Assembly (NCBI GenBank): GCA_963700885.1
Contig: CAVOZJ010000032.1
Coordinates: 248,001 to 312,000 of the forward strand
Length of the DNA stretch: 64,000 nt
Source: Anderseniella sp963700885
GTDB lineage: Bacteria; Pseudomonadota; Alphaproteobacteria; Rhizobiales; Aestuariivirgaceae
Reading direction: 5' to 3'
Position numbers and translations under genes: made by a program. Below the pieces are notes generated by a model. It was not told the origin of the DNA, made no database searches, and saw nothing but the letters and a program-made list of their open reading frames with translations. Shown here one piece after another: positions 17,739 to 26,930 of the stretch (positions are counted from its first letter, which is position 1; every line of letters starts with the position of its first letter).

Positions 17739-19367
17739 ATGGCTGATGTCGCCGTAAGTGCTAACAGACTGGAACTGCTGCAGATCGCAGATGCGGTTGC
17801 AAGGGAAAAGTCTATCGACAAGGCTGTCGTGATTGACGCGATGGAGGATGCTATCCAGCGTGCTGCGCGCTCGCGCTATGGTGCCGAGAATGACATCCGC
17901 GCCGAGATCAACCCGCAAACCGGCGAGACCAAATTGTATCGTCTGCTTGAGGTGGTCGAGGAGGTGGAAAATGATTCAACCCAGATCACCATGAAGGAAG
18001 CGCTGGACCGCAACCCGGGCGCGCGCATGGGCGATTTCCTGTCTGAACCGCTTCCACCGGTGGACTTTGGCCGCATTGCTGCGCAGAACGCCAAACAGGT
18101 CATTGTGCAGAAAGTACGTGACGCCGAGCGTGATCGTCAGTTTGAAGAATACAAGGATCGCATCGGCGAAATCGTTTCCGGCGTGGTCAAGCGCGTCGAG
18201 TATGGCAACATCATTGTTGACCTTGGCCGTGGTGAAGGCATTGTTCGTCGCGATGAGGGTCTGCCACGTGAAGCTTTCCGCAATGGTGACCGGGTAAGGG
18301 CCTACATCTTTGATGTGCGGCGCGAACTGCGTGGCCCGCAGATTTTCCTGTCGAGGTCGCGCCCCGAATTTATGGCCAAACTGTTCCAGCAGGAAGTGCC
18401 GGAAATATACGACGGCATTGTTGAAGTTGTGGCCGTAGCACGAGACGCCGGTTCGCGTGCGAAGATCTCGGTGCGCTCAAAAGACAGTTCAATTGATCCT
18501 GTTGGCGCTTGTGTCGGCATGCGTGGCAGCCGTGTTCAGGCGGTGGTCAATGAACTGCAGGGTGAAAAGATCGACATCATCCCGTGGACATCTGATGCCG
18601 CCAGTTTCATCGTCAACGCACTGGCACCTGCCGAGGTTGCCAAGGTTGTGCTTGATGAGGATGCCCAGCGTATTGAGGTTGTGGTGCCTGATGAGCAGCT
18701 GTCGCTGGCGATTGGCCGCCGTGGGCAGAATGTTCGCCTTGCTTCGCAGTTGTCCGGCTGGGACATCGATATCATGACCGAGGCGGAAGAGTCCGAACGC
18801 CGTCAAAAGGAGTTTGCAGATCGCACACAGCGCTTTATCGAGGCGCTTGACGTGGACGAGATGCTCGCTCAGTTGCTTGCCTCGGAAGGTTTCGATTCCA
18901 TAGAGGAAGTCGCATATGTGGCACCTGAGGAAATAGCTTCCATTGAAGGACTGGATGATGACACGGCGTCTGAGATTCAGGCGCGTGCCACGGAATTCCT
19001 GGATCGCCAGGCCTCTGAAATGGAAGCAAGGCGCAAAGAGCTTGGAGTGGCTGATGACCTGGCCGGTTTTGCCGGTCTGTCGCCGGCCATGCTGGTCATG
19101 CTCGGAGAAGACGGTGTACTTACACTGGAGGATTTTGCCGGATGCGTGCCCGATGATCTGACCGGTTGGAGTGAACGCGGTGAAAACGAAACAATCCGTC
19201 ATAAAGGCTCGCTTTCTGCGACTGACATGACGGCAGCCGAGGCAGAAGCCCTGATCATGACGGCTCGCTTGCAACTGGGCTGGATTGAACCGGAGCCGGA
19301 ACCGGAAGCAGAGCCTGAAACAGACGGTGGCGAGGACGCTGCCATCACCAACAGCAACGAACAATAA
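17739..19367 (+). CDS. nusA: Transcription termination/antitermination factor NusA
   Basis: NusA binds RNA polymerase and controls pausing, termination and antitermination. The 542 residues show the N-terminal polymerase-binding domain, an S1 domain near 135-200, two KH domains (with VGMRGSRVQAVVNELQGEKID and AIGRRGQNVRLASQL), and C-terminal helix-hairpin-helix repeats ending in an acidic, glutamate-proline tail. ATG 17739 is preceded by GGAG (17727-17730), which overlaps the rimP stop. It is the second gene of the operon and probably helps control its own leader. Confidence 0.97.
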   Translation: MADVAVSANRLELLQIADAVAREKSIDKAVVIDAMEDAIQRAARSRYGAENDIRAEINPQTGETKLYRLLEVVEEVENDSTQITMKEALDRNPGARMGDFLSEPLPPVDFGRIAAQNAKQVIVQKVRDAERDRQFEEYKDRIGEIVSGVVKRVEYGNIIVDLGRGEGIVRRDEGLPREAFRNGDRVRAYIFDVRRELRGPQIFLSRSRPEFMAKLFQQEVPEIYDGIVEVVAVARDAGSRAKISVRSKDSSIDPVGACVGMRGSRVQAVVNELQGEKIDIIPWTSDAASFIVNALAPAEVAKVVLDEDAQRIEVVVPDEQLSLAIGRRGQNVRLASQLSGWDIDIMTEAEESERRQKEFADRTQRFIEALDVDEMLAQLLASEGFDSIEEVAYVAPEEIASIEGLDDDTASEIQARATEFLDRQASEMEARRKELGVADDLAGFAGLSPAMLVMLGEDGVLTLEDFAGCVPDDLTGWSERGENETIRHKGSLSATDMTAAEAEALIMTARLQLGWIEPEPEPEAEPETDGGEDAAITNSNEQ

Positions 19368-19384
19368 GGTGACCACCCCGCAGT

Positions 19385-20017
19385 ATGACAACGCTGGTGC
19401 AACAACCCGTCTTCGACGATGAACCCGATGTCCGCATGTGTGCGTTAACGCGCACGCAGCGGTCACGCGAAGAACTGTTGCGCTTTGTTGCCTCACCTGA
19501 CGGGACAGTGGTGCCGGACCTGAGACAAAATCTGCCCGGCCGTGGCGTATGGGTGACTTTGTCCCGGCGTGACATTGTGGAAGCCGCAAGGCGCAACGTG
19601 TTTGCGCGGGCGTTGAAGAAGGAAGTCAGGCTACCGGAAGACCTTGCTGGTCTGGTGGCACGCCTGTTGCTTAAGGATGCCATGTCTGTCTGTCACTGGC
19701 ATCCAAGGCAGGTCAGGTGGTGGCCGGATTTGAGAAGACCGAAATCAACCCTCAGGCATGGCCGGGCAGCAGTTCTCGTATCTGCATCGGATGGCGCGGC
19801 TGATGGCCGTCGAAAACTGTCCGGTATATTGCGGGCTGCCGATCAGGCCGGGCATCTGGTTGAATGTTTTGCCTCTGCTGATTTGGATTTGGCATTGGGG
19901 CGTACAAATGTGATACATGCTGCCATCAACCCCGGTGGCCTGGCGCGGAAATTTCTCACCTGCGCGAGACGATATGAATTTTTTGAATTTAACGGAGCCG
20001 CGCGAGCGGAAAGCTGA
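19385..20017 (+). CDS. YlxR-type RNA-binding protein (DUF448) with L7Ae-like C-terminal domain; central segment out of frame
   Basis: Located between nusA and infB as in most bacteria, this 210-residue protein begins with a YlxR domain (RMCALTRTQRSREELLRFV, PGRGVWVT). Alphaproteobacterial members add an L7Ae-like domain. Here about 20 residues between 19684 and 19750 do not fit the family. The next frame over the same bases reads SLASKAGQVVAGFEKTEI, exactly the expected sequence, after which the normal frame resumes with LRHGRAAVLVSASD. Two compensating single-base shifts therefore seem to be present, either sequencing errors or a real substitution of that helix. Confidence 0.85.
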   Translation: MTTLVQQPVFDDEPDVRMCALTRTQRSREELLRFVASPDGTVVPDLRQNLPGRGVWVTLSRRDIVEAARRNVFARALKKEVRLPEDLAGLVARLLLKDAMSVCHWHPRQVRWWPDLRRPKSTLRHGRAAVLVSASDGAADGRRKLSGILRAADQAGHLVECFASADLDLALGRTNVIHAAINPGGLARKFLTCARRYEFFEFNGAARAES

Positions 20018-20023
20018 TACGCA

Positions 20024-22630
20024 ATGAGTGACACAAAAGACAACGGCAATGGCAAGGAACGCTCAGGTGGGCGCACACTGGGTTTGCGCGGCGGTGGCCA
20101 AAGCCGGGTACGCCAGAACTTCTCCCATGGGCGGTCAAAGTCAGTAGTGGTTGAGACCAAACGCAAGCGCATTATTGCCGGGCCAGGGGTAAAGCCTGCC
20201 GCTCCTGCTGTCGCGGAATCACCTGCGGCCAGACCAAAACCGCAACCGGTTGCTTCACCACCCCGGACTGCTGCACCGGCGCCCGCAACGAAAGCGCCGC
20301 CACCGGCTGCTGGAGCAGCTGCACAGCCGGCACCTGCTGCACCGGCAACGCCAAAGCGGCCGGATATCAAAACCGTTGGTGCGCCAAAGGTATTGCGCAC
20401 ATTGACCGCCGAAGAGGCTGAAGCCCGCGAACGTGCCCTGGTGGAAGCCCGCCAGCGGGACATCGAGGACAGGAAGCGCGCTGAAGCCGAATCGGTTGAA
20501 CGCGTCGAACGCGAAGCACGTGAGGCGGTTGAACGCCGGGAGACTGAAGCTGAAGAAGCTCGCCGCGCTGCAAAACGTGCAGCAGACGCGGAAGCCAAGC
20601 AGGCTGCCGCAGAACTTAAGGCCAGTAAGGCGGCGGCTGAAGTTGACACCGAACCTGAAGCAGGCCGTTCGAAATCCCGCCGCCCCGCCGGTGGTGTTGA
20701 CAAACCAGCTGCGCCGCCCAAACCACGCAATGACGCCGAACGCCGCCGTGGCAAGCTGACAATTTCCAACGCGCTGAACGACGACGGTGGGCGCGCCCGT
20801 TCACTGGCCGCGTTCCGTCGCCGTCAGGAACGTCAGAAAAAGCAGGCCATGGGTGGTTCTGTACCCAAGGAAAAAGTTGCTCGTGAGGTGACGATTCCCG
20901 AAGTGATAACCATACAGGAACTGGCCAATCGTATGAGTGAACGTGCGGTTGACGTGATCAAGTTCCTGATGAAACAGGGCGAAATGCACACTATCAATGA
21001 TATTATTGATACCGATACGGCTCAACTGGTCGCAGAAGACTTTGGCCATACGGTCAAACGGGTATCTGAGTCTGATGTTGAAGAAGGTCTGGCAGGAGAT
21101 GATGATCCGGCCGACAGCATGAAGCCACGTGCACCGATTGTGACTGTCATGGGCCATGTTGATCACGGCAAGACTTCGCTGCTGGACGCTTTGCGCGATG
21201 CTTCTGTTGTATCCGGTGAGGCCGGCGGAATCACCCAGCATATCGGGGCGTATCAGGTTGAAACGGCCAATGGCCTGGCGACATTCATTGATACGCCGGG
21301 TCATGCGGCATTTACAGCAATGCGCGCGCGCGGTGCCAAGGCGACCGATATTGTGGTGCTGGTCGTGGCAGCCGATGACGGTGTCATGCCTCAGACAATC
21401 GAGGCAATCAACCACGCCCGTGAAGCTGGTGTTCCATTAATCGTTGCCATCAACAAGATGGATAAGCCGGACGCGGACCCAAACCGGGTTCGCACAGATC
21501 TGTTGAACCATGAAGTGATCGTTGAAAGCATGAGCGGTGAAGTGCTCGATGTGGAAATTTCCGCCCTCAAGGGCACTAATCTTGACAAACTGCTCGAGAC
21601 GATCCTGCTGCAGGCTGAACTGCTCAACCTTCAGGCCAATCCTGATCGCGCGGCCGACGGTATTGTTGTTGAAGCGCAGCTTGACAGGGGTCGCGGCCCG
21701 GTCGCCACAGTTCTGGTACGCCGCGGCACATTACGGGTTGGTGACATTGTTGTGGCGGGTGTCGCCTGGGGCAAGGTTCGCGCCCTGATCAACGACAAGG
21801 GGGCCAACATCGCCGAGGCCGGTCCTTCGGTGCCGGTGGAAGTGTTGGGCATGAACTCTGCGCCGGAAGCCGGCGACCATATTGTCGTTGTTGAGAATGA
21901 AGCCAGGGCACGTGAAATTACCGTTTATCGTGAACGCAAGTTGCGCGATACCCGCGGAGCTCCAAGCGCCAGGTCATCCCTGGAGCAGATGATGAGCCAG
22001 CTCAAGGAAACCGGCAAGCAGGAGTTCCCAATTCTCATCAAGGCAGATGTTCAGGGCTCAGCCGAAGCTATCGTGCAGGCGCTGGACAAGCTCGGCACCG
22101 ACGAAGTGGCAGCTCGAGTGGTACACTATGCTGTTGGCGGTATCTCGGAATCGGATGTGCAGCTGGCACAGGCGTCAAACGCCATCGTTATCGGCTTCAA
22201 TGTCCGGGCCAACAAGCAGGCGCGCGATGCAGCCGAAGCAAGCGGCATAGAAATACGCTATTACAACATCATCTATGATCTGGTTGATGATGTGAAAGCC
22301 GCCATGTCCGGCCTGCTGTCACCCGACTTGCGCGAAACATTCCTTGGCAATGCCGAGATTCTGGAAGTGTTCAACATCAGCAAGGTCGGCAAGGTCGCCG
22401 GCTGCCGTGTTGTTGAAGGCAATGTCCAGCGCGGAGCCAAGGTGCGCCTGGTGCGCGACAATGTCGTTGTTCACGAAGGCACATTGTCAACGCTCAAGCG
22501 CTTCAAGGACGAAGTCAGGGAAGTTCAGGTCGGCCAGGAATGCGGTATGGCATTCGAGAACTACCAGGACATGCGCGCAGGCGATGTGATCGAGTGCTTT
22601 ACCGTGGAAAGTATAAAGCGCTCGCTGTAA
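20024..22630 (+). CDS. infB: Translation initiation factor IF-2
   Basis: IF-2 is the GTPase that brings initiator tRNA to the 30S subunit. The 868 residues begin with a long low-complexity, alanine-, proline- and then charge-rich region to about 260 with coiled-coil-like repeats of E, A and R. The IF2 N-terminal domain and the G domain follow, with GHVDHGKTSLLD near residue 376, DTPGHAAF and NKMDKPDADP, then the C-terminal beta-barrel domains. ATG 20024 follows the ylxR-type gene by 6 bases. Internal starts giving shorter isoforms, as in E. coli, were not identified. Confidence 0.97.
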   Translation: MSDTKDNGNGKERSGGRTLGLRGGGQSRVRQNFSHGRSKSVVVETKRKRIIAGPGVKPAAPAVAESPAARPKPQPVASPPRTAAPAPATKAPPPAAGAAAQPAPAAPATPKRPDIKTVGAPKVLRTLTAEEAEARERALVEARQRDIEDRKRAEAESVERVEREAREAVERRETEAEEARRAAKRAADAEAKQAAAELKASKAAAEVDTEPEAGRSKSRRPAGGVDKPAAPPKPRNDAERRRGKLTISNALNDDGGRARSLAAFRRRQERQKKQAMGGSVPKEKVAREVTIPEVITIQELANRMSERAVDVIKFLMKQGEMHTINDIIDTDTAQLVAEDFGHTVKRVSESDVEEGLAGDDDPADSMKPRAPIVTVMGHVDHGKTSLLDALRDASVVSGEAGGITQHIGAYQVETANGLATFIDTPGHAAFTAMRARGAKATDIVVLVVAADDGVMPQTIEAINHAREAGVPLIVAINKMDKPDADPNRVRTDLLNHEVIVESMSGEVLDVEISALKGTNLDKLLETILLQAELLNLQANPDRAADGIVVEAQLDRGRGPVATVLVRRGTLRVGDIVVAGVAWGKVRALINDKGANIAEAGPSVPVEVLGMNSAPEAGDHIVVVENEARAREITVYRERKLRDTRGAPSARSSLEQMMSQLKETGKQEFPILIKADVQGSAEAIVQALDKLGTDEVAARVVHYAVGGISESDVQLAQASNAIVIGFNVRANKQARDAAEASGIEIRYYNIIYDLVDDVKAAMSGLLSPDLRETFLGNAEILEVFNISKVGKVAGCRVVEGNVQRGAKVRLVRDNVVVHEGTLSTLKRFKDEVREVQVGQECGMAFENYQDMRAGDVIECFTVESIKRSL

Positions 22631-22707
22631 GGCATCGGCTGGGCCTTGGACTGTGTGAACTTTCAGCGGTTCGCGCGGACCAGTCTGTCTGATGGAGTGA
22701 CATTGCG

Positions 22708-23115
22708 ATGAAACCAAGATCAAGAGCCCCCAGAGGCCCGTCACAACGCCAGTTGCGGGTAGGAGAACTGATCCGCCATGAACTGTCGGCACTGTTCATG
22801 CGCGGCGATGTCATGGATCCGGTAATCGAAAAGATGGGGGTGACGGTCCTGGAAGTGGCAACCACACCGGACCTCAGAACCGCCACCGCCTACGTTAGGC
22901 CGTTCCAGCCGTCAGGTGACGGTGACGCACTGGTCGAGGCACTAATGCGCCACCGCAAGTTCATTCGCGGTGAATTGACGCCGAAGCTGCAGATGAGATT
23001 CATGCCGGAGATCAAGTTTCGCGTTGATACCACGCTGGATTATGCATCCGGCATCGACGCTCTGCTTGCCGATCCGAAGGTCAGGCGTGATCTCGAATCT
23101 GACAGCAAAGATTGA
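22708..23115 (+). CDS. rbfA: Ribosome-binding factor A
   Basis: RbfA binds the 30S subunit and helps 16S rRNA 5' end maturation, notably in the cold. The 135-residue protein has the single KH-like domain with RVGELIRHELSALF near the start, MGVTVLEVATTPDLRTATAYV in the middle and the LRFMPEIKF-type motif as MRFMPEIKFRVDTTLDYA. ATG 22708 lies about 10 bases after GGAG. It continues the nusA-infB operon and is followed 14 bases later by truB. Confidence 0.95.
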   Translation: MKPRSRAPRGPSQRQLRVGELIRHELSALFMRGDVMDPVIEKMGVTVLEVATTPDLRTATAYVRPFQPSGDGDALVEALMRHRKFIRGELTPKLQMRFMPEIKFRVDTTLDYASGIDALLADPKVRRDLESDSKD

Positions 23116-23129
23116 AAGCGTAGAATCTG

Positions 23130-24047
23130 TTGGCTCGCCGCAAAAACCGAAACCGTGTTCACGGCTGGGTGTTTCTTGACAAACCGCCTGGCATGGGATC
23201 GACCCGGGCGGTATCGATGGTACGCCAGGCTTTCAATGCGCAAAAGGCGGGTCATGCCGGGACCCTTGACCCTCTTGCAACCGGATTGCTGGCGATCGCG
23301 CTTGGTGAGGCCACCAAGACGGTTCCTTACATGACGCAAGCAGTGAAGACATATACTTTCACGGTTCGATGGGGTGAGGCAACCGTGACATGTGATGCAG
23401 AAGGCGAGGTAAACGCTACCAGCCCCAGGCGGCCGGCACAGCAGGATATTGTCAACGTCCTTCCGGATTTCACCGGTCTGATAGAGCAGGCACCGCCTGC
23501 CTATTCTGCCATAAGGATAGATGGCCAGCGCGCATACGATCTTGCCCGGGCCGGCGAGCAGGTTGAACTGGCAAAGCGGCCGATTCAGATCGAAAGTTTA
23601 AAACTGACAGGCTGCCCGGATGAAGACCATGCCGGTTTTGAGGTGTCCTGTGGCAAGGGGACCTATGTTCGCTCTCTTGCCCGCGATCTGGCCCTGGCGC
23701 TCGGTACGCAAGGTCATGTCACTGCCCTTCGCCGCGTAGCCACTGGTGGCGTGTCAATTGACCAGTGTGTCGCCGCAGGGGTGTTTGATGATGCGGATGC
23801 AGATGAACTTGCCGGTCTGCTGCACCCGCTGGAGACGGTGCTGGGCCACCTGCCGGTGATCGAGCTGGATGAAGCCGCGGCCAGCAGGATATCTTGCGGA
23901 AATCCGGTTGCAGGATCGGCCTTTGAGCAGTTTTCCGGAACTGATGAAGTGCTGCTGACCCGTGCCGGAACGCCGCTGGCCATAGCCCGGTTCAGGGACA
24001 GGATCATACAACCTTCAAGAGTGTTTCAACTCGATGACCGGCGTTAA
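23130..24047 (+). CDS. truB: tRNA pseudouridine(55) synthase TruB
   Basis: TruB makes pseudouridine 55 in the T-loop of tRNAs. The 305 residues contain the catalytic aspartate motif AGHAGTLDPLATGLL near residue 38-52, the GQRAYDLARAGEQVEL motif and a C-terminal PUA-like region. The best start is TTG 23130; the family sequence (HGWVFLDKPPGMGS) begins soon after and no ATG or GTG is available upstream. It is 14 bases after rbfA in the same operon. Confidence 0.94.
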   Translation: MARRKNRNRVHGWVFLDKPPGMGSTRAVSMVRQAFNAQKAGHAGTLDPLATGLLAIALGEATKTVPYMTQAVKTYTFTVRWGEATVTCDAEGEVNATSPRRPAQQDIVNVLPDFTGLIEQAPPAYSAIRIDGQRAYDLARAGEQVELAKRPIQIESLKLTGCPDEDHAGFEVSCGKGTYVRSLARDLALALGTQGHVTALRRVATGGVSIDQCVAAGVFDDADADELAGLLHPLETVLGHLPVIELDEAAASRISCGNPVAGSAFEQFSGTDEVLLTRAGTPLAIARFRDRIIQPSRVFQLDDRR

Positions 24048-24170
24048 CCACCGCTTGAAACGAAAATCCATGTTATCTGTCAGGCAATATCACGACGGTT
24101 TGCCCGACTGCAGGTCACGTTGCCTTTTAGTCTGGTATTGCGGTCTCGTTTCCGCTATATGCTGCCCCAG

Positions 24171-24194
24171 CACCGGCTAACCCCGGTGTTTTTT
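24171..24194 (+). terminator. Intrinsic terminator-like hairpin between truB and rpsO
   Basis: CACCGG (24171-24176) pairs with CCGGTG (24183-24188) around a 6-base loop and is followed by six T residues. It lies 124 bases after truB and 67 bases before the rpsO start, so it may end the nusA-truB transcript or act as an attenuator in an rpsO leader. Sequence alone does not decide between these. Confidence 0.6.
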
Positions 24195-24260
24195 CATGGC
24201 CTTCGCTGGACGACATCCCGGCTTCAGGCGTCCCGTTCCTCTTTTCGAAAGGATTTCCCG

Positions 24261-24530
24261 ATGTCGATTACGCCTGAGCGCAAGCTGGAGCTTGTGAAGG
24301 AATACGCCACCGTTGAAGGCGACACCGGTTCCCCCGAAGTGCAGGTTGCAATTCTGACTGAGCGGATCAGGAACCTGACGGATCATTTTCAGACCCACAA
24401 GAAAGACAACCATTCACGCCGCGGGCTGCTCAAGCTGGTCAGCCAGCGCCGCAAACTGCTTGACTATGTCAAAGTGCGTGATGAACCTCGCTACAAGGTC
24501 ATTATCCAACGGCTCGGTATCCGGCGGTAG
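24261..24530 (+). CDS. rpsO: 30S ribosomal protein S15
   Basis: S15 is a primary 16S rRNA-binding protein of the 30S platform. The 89-residue length is standard, with conserved segments DTGSPEVQVAILTERI, HKKDNHSRRGLLKLVS and RRKLLDYV. The open frame begins far upstream at 24120, but ATG 24261 has an AAAGGA ribosome site 7 bases before it and gives the exact family N-terminus. rpsO followed by pnp is nearly universal in proteobacteria. Confidence 0.97.
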   Translation: MSITPERKLELVKEYATVEGDTGSPEVQVAILTERIRNLTDHFQTHKKDNHSRRGLLKLVSQRRKLLDYVKVRDEPRYKVIIQRLGIRR

Positions 24531-24541
24531 TTTCAACAACG

Positions 24542-24590
24542 ACAGGCGGGGGGTTTCCCAAACAGGGGAAGCCGCCTGTTTCCCCTTTTT
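24542..24590 (+). terminator. Intrinsic terminator after rpsO
   Basis: ACAGGCGG (24542-24549) pairs perfectly with CCGCCTGT (24572-24579), with further imperfect inner pairing of the GGTTTCCC and GGGGAAGCC segments. A T-rich tail (TTTCCCCTTTTT) follows. It starts 12 bases after the rpsO stop and separates rpsO from pnp, which then has its own leader of about 150 bases. Confidence 0.75.
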
Positions 24591-24747
24591 GGCACGTACG
24601 GCAATGGGGCCGGGTGCTGATGGCTCGACCGGGGAAAGCCGCAGTTTGAACAACTGATGGCGGCCAGGGCCGGAGCAGAGCCAGGAGAAGCGGGAACAGT
24701 TTTCCACTCCGAATTCAGCTCTGCTACACATGTAAGGAAATATTTTT

Positions 24748-26871
24748 ATGTTTGACATTCATGTCGAAGAAATTGAGTGGGCCGGACGCACACTGAGGCT
24801 GGAAACCGGCCGTGTTGCGCGCCAGGCCGACGGCGCCGTCCTGGTGACTTATGGCGAAACCACAGTGCTCGCAACCGTTGTTGCTGACCGTACGCCCAAA
24901 CCTGGGCTGGATTTTTTTCCACTGACCGTGAATTACCAGGAAAAAACCTATGCTGCCGGCAAGATCCCAGGTGGCTTTTTTAAGCGCGAAGCCAGGCCAT
25001 CTGAAAAGGAGACTCTGGTTTCCCGTCTGATCGACCGGCCAATTCGCCCGCTGTTTGCCAAAGGCTTCAAGTGCGAAACCCAGGTTATCCTGACCGTGCT
25101 CAGTCACGATCTGGAAAATGACCCGGATATTGTGGCGATGGTTGGCGCGTCTGCTGCACTGTGCCTGTCCGGCGCCCCGTTCCTTGGGCCGATTGGTGCC
25201 GCACGCGTTGGTTACATTGACGGTGAATATGTCGTGAACCCGACACTTGATCAAATGCCGGACTCAGTTCTTGACCTGGTGGTTGCAGGCACTACCGACG
25301 CCGTTTTGATGGTTGAATCCGAAGCTCAGGAATTGTCCGAGGAAGTTATGCTCGGCGCCGTAATGAAGGGTCATGAGGACTTCCAGCCGGTTATCGAAGC
25401 GATCATCCGGTTGGCAGAGCGCGCGGCGCGTGAGCCTCGCGAGCATGTGCTCGAAGACAAGTCTGAACTGCTTGCCGCCGCGAAGAAACTGGCGGAAAAA
25501 GACCTGCAGGCTGCCTATTCAATCGTCGGCAAGGAAGAGCGCCACGAAGCAATTTCTGCCGCTAGGGCAAAGGTTGTGGACGAACTATGTGATCCTGAAG
25601 ATGACAACGCACCGGCGCCCAACAGCGTTGGCGAAGTGTTCAAGTCGATGGAGGCCGATATCGTTCGCGGCCAGATCATTGAATCCGGGTCGCGTATTGA
25701 TGGCCGCAGTCTGGCTGATGTCCGTCAGATCAAGTGTGAAGTCGGCGTTCTGCCCCGCACTCATGGTTCCGCGCTGTTTACCCGTGGTGAAACCCAGGCT
25801 CTGGTCGTAACCACGCTCGGCACAGGTGATGACGAGCAGTTCATCGACGCCCTGGAAGGCACCTACAAGGAAAACTTTCTGCTGCACTACAATTTCCCGC
25901 CATACTCCGTTGGTGAAACCGGCCGTACTGGTTTCACTGGCCGCCGCGAAATCGGGCACGGCAAACTGGCCTGGCGAGCCGTGCATCCGATGCTGCCGAA
26001 AAAGGAAGAATTCCCGTACACAATTCGCGTTGTGTCGGAAATCACCGAGTCCAACGGTTCATCTTCCATGGCCAGTGTCTGCGGGGCATCGCTTGCCATG
26101 ATGGATGCAGGCATCCCGCTCAAGCGCCCGATTGCCGGTATTGCAATGGGCCTCATACTGGAAGGTAAAAAGTTCGCGGTTTTGTCGGATATCCTTGGTG
26201 ATGAAGATCACCTCGGCGACATGGACTTCAAGGTAGCAGGTACTGAAGAAGGCGTTACGTCGCTTCAGATGGACATCAAGATCACCGGCATAACTCAGGA
26301 GATCATGTCGACAGCCCTGTATCAGGCCAGGGACGGCCGCATGCATATTCTGGGCAAGATGTCTGAAGCTATCACCCAGGGGCGTGAAGAACTTGGCGAA
26401 CATGCGCCTCGCATCGAGGTAATGACCATCCCGGCCGACAAGATTCGTGAAGTTATCGGTACTGGCGGCAAGGTGATACGCGAGATCGTCGAAAAGACCG
26501 GGGCAAAGGTCAACATCAACGATGATGGCGTGATCAATATTGCATCGTCTGACGGCGCGTCAATCAAGGCGGCCAGGGACTGGATTCACTCCATCGTTGC
26601 CGAACCTGAAGTAGGTGTCATCTATGATGGCAAAGTCGTGAAGGTTGTCGATTTTGGCGCATTTGTGAACTTCTTCGGCGCCAAGGACGGCCTAGTTCAT
26701 ATTTCGGAACTGGCACCCAAGCGTGTTGAGAAAGTTTCTGACATTGTCAGCGAAGGCCAGACAGTCAAGGTCAAGCTGCTTGGCTTCGACCAGCGTGGTA
26801 AGGTTCGCCTGTCCATGAAGCAGGTCGATCAGGAAACCGGCGAGGATATTTCGCAGGTCAAGGAAGATTGA
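24748..26871 (+). CDS. pnp: Polyribonucleotide nucleotidyltransferase (PNPase)
   Basis: PNPase degrades RNA from the 3' end by phosphorolysis and is part of the degradosome. The 707 residues show two RNase PH domains (first with GKIPGGFFKREARPSE, second with TRGETQALV and GSSSMASVCG), a KH domain (REVIGTGGKVIREIVEKTGA near 565) and a C-terminal S1 domain (VVDFGAFVNFFGAKDGLVHISEL near 635). ATG 24748 is preceded by AAGGA about 9 bases upstream. A strong terminator follows. Confidence 0.97.
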   Translation: MFDIHVEEIEWAGRTLRLETGRVARQADGAVLVTYGETTVLATVVADRTPKPGLDFFPLTVNYQEKTYAAGKIPGGFFKREARPSEKETLVSRLIDRPIRPLFAKGFKCETQVILTVLSHDLENDPDIVAMVGASAALCLSGAPFLGPIGAARVGYIDGEYVVNPTLDQMPDSVLDLVVAGTTDAVLMVESEAQELSEEVMLGAVMKGHEDFQPVIEAIIRLAERAAREPREHVLEDKSELLAAAKKLAEKDLQAAYSIVGKEERHEAISAARAKVVDELCDPEDDNAPAPNSVGEVFKSMEADIVRGQIIESGSRIDGRSLADVRQIKCEVGVLPRTHGSALFTRGETQALVVTTLGTGDDEQFIDALEGTYKENFLLHYNFPPYSVGETGRTGFTGRREIGHGKLAWRAVHPMLPKKEEFPYTIRVVSEITESNGSSSMASVCGASLAMMDAGIPLKRPIAGIAMGLILEGKKFAVLSDILGDEDHLGDMDFKVAGTEEGVTSLQMDIKITGITQEIMSTALYQARDGRMHILGKMSEAITQGREELGEHAPRIEVMTIPADKIREVIGTGGKVIREIVEKTGAKVNINDDGVINIASSDGASIKAARDWIHSIVAEPEVGVIYDGKVVKVVDFGAFVNFFGAKDGLVHISELAPKRVEKVSDIVSEGQTVKVKLLGFDQRGKVRLSMKQVDQETGEDISQVKED

Positions 26872-26900
26872 TCCTCCTTGCAATGTTTTCATGAACTGAA

Positions 26901-26929
26901 AGAGCGCCGCTGCAACGGCGCTCTTTTTT
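26901..26929 (+). terminator. Intrinsic terminator after pnp
   Basis: AGAGCGCCG (26901-26909) and CGGCGCTCT (26916-26924) form a perfect 9-base stem with a 6-base loop, followed by TTTTT. It ends two bases before the stop codon of the convergent dehydrogenase gene, so it may serve transcripts from both sides. Confidence 0.9.
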
Positions 26930-26930
26930 G

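Noticed and set aside
20172..20804. Small antisense frames over the low-complexity part of infB
   Set aside because: They arise from the repetitive Ala/Pro/Glu codons on the other strand and have no start signals or homology.
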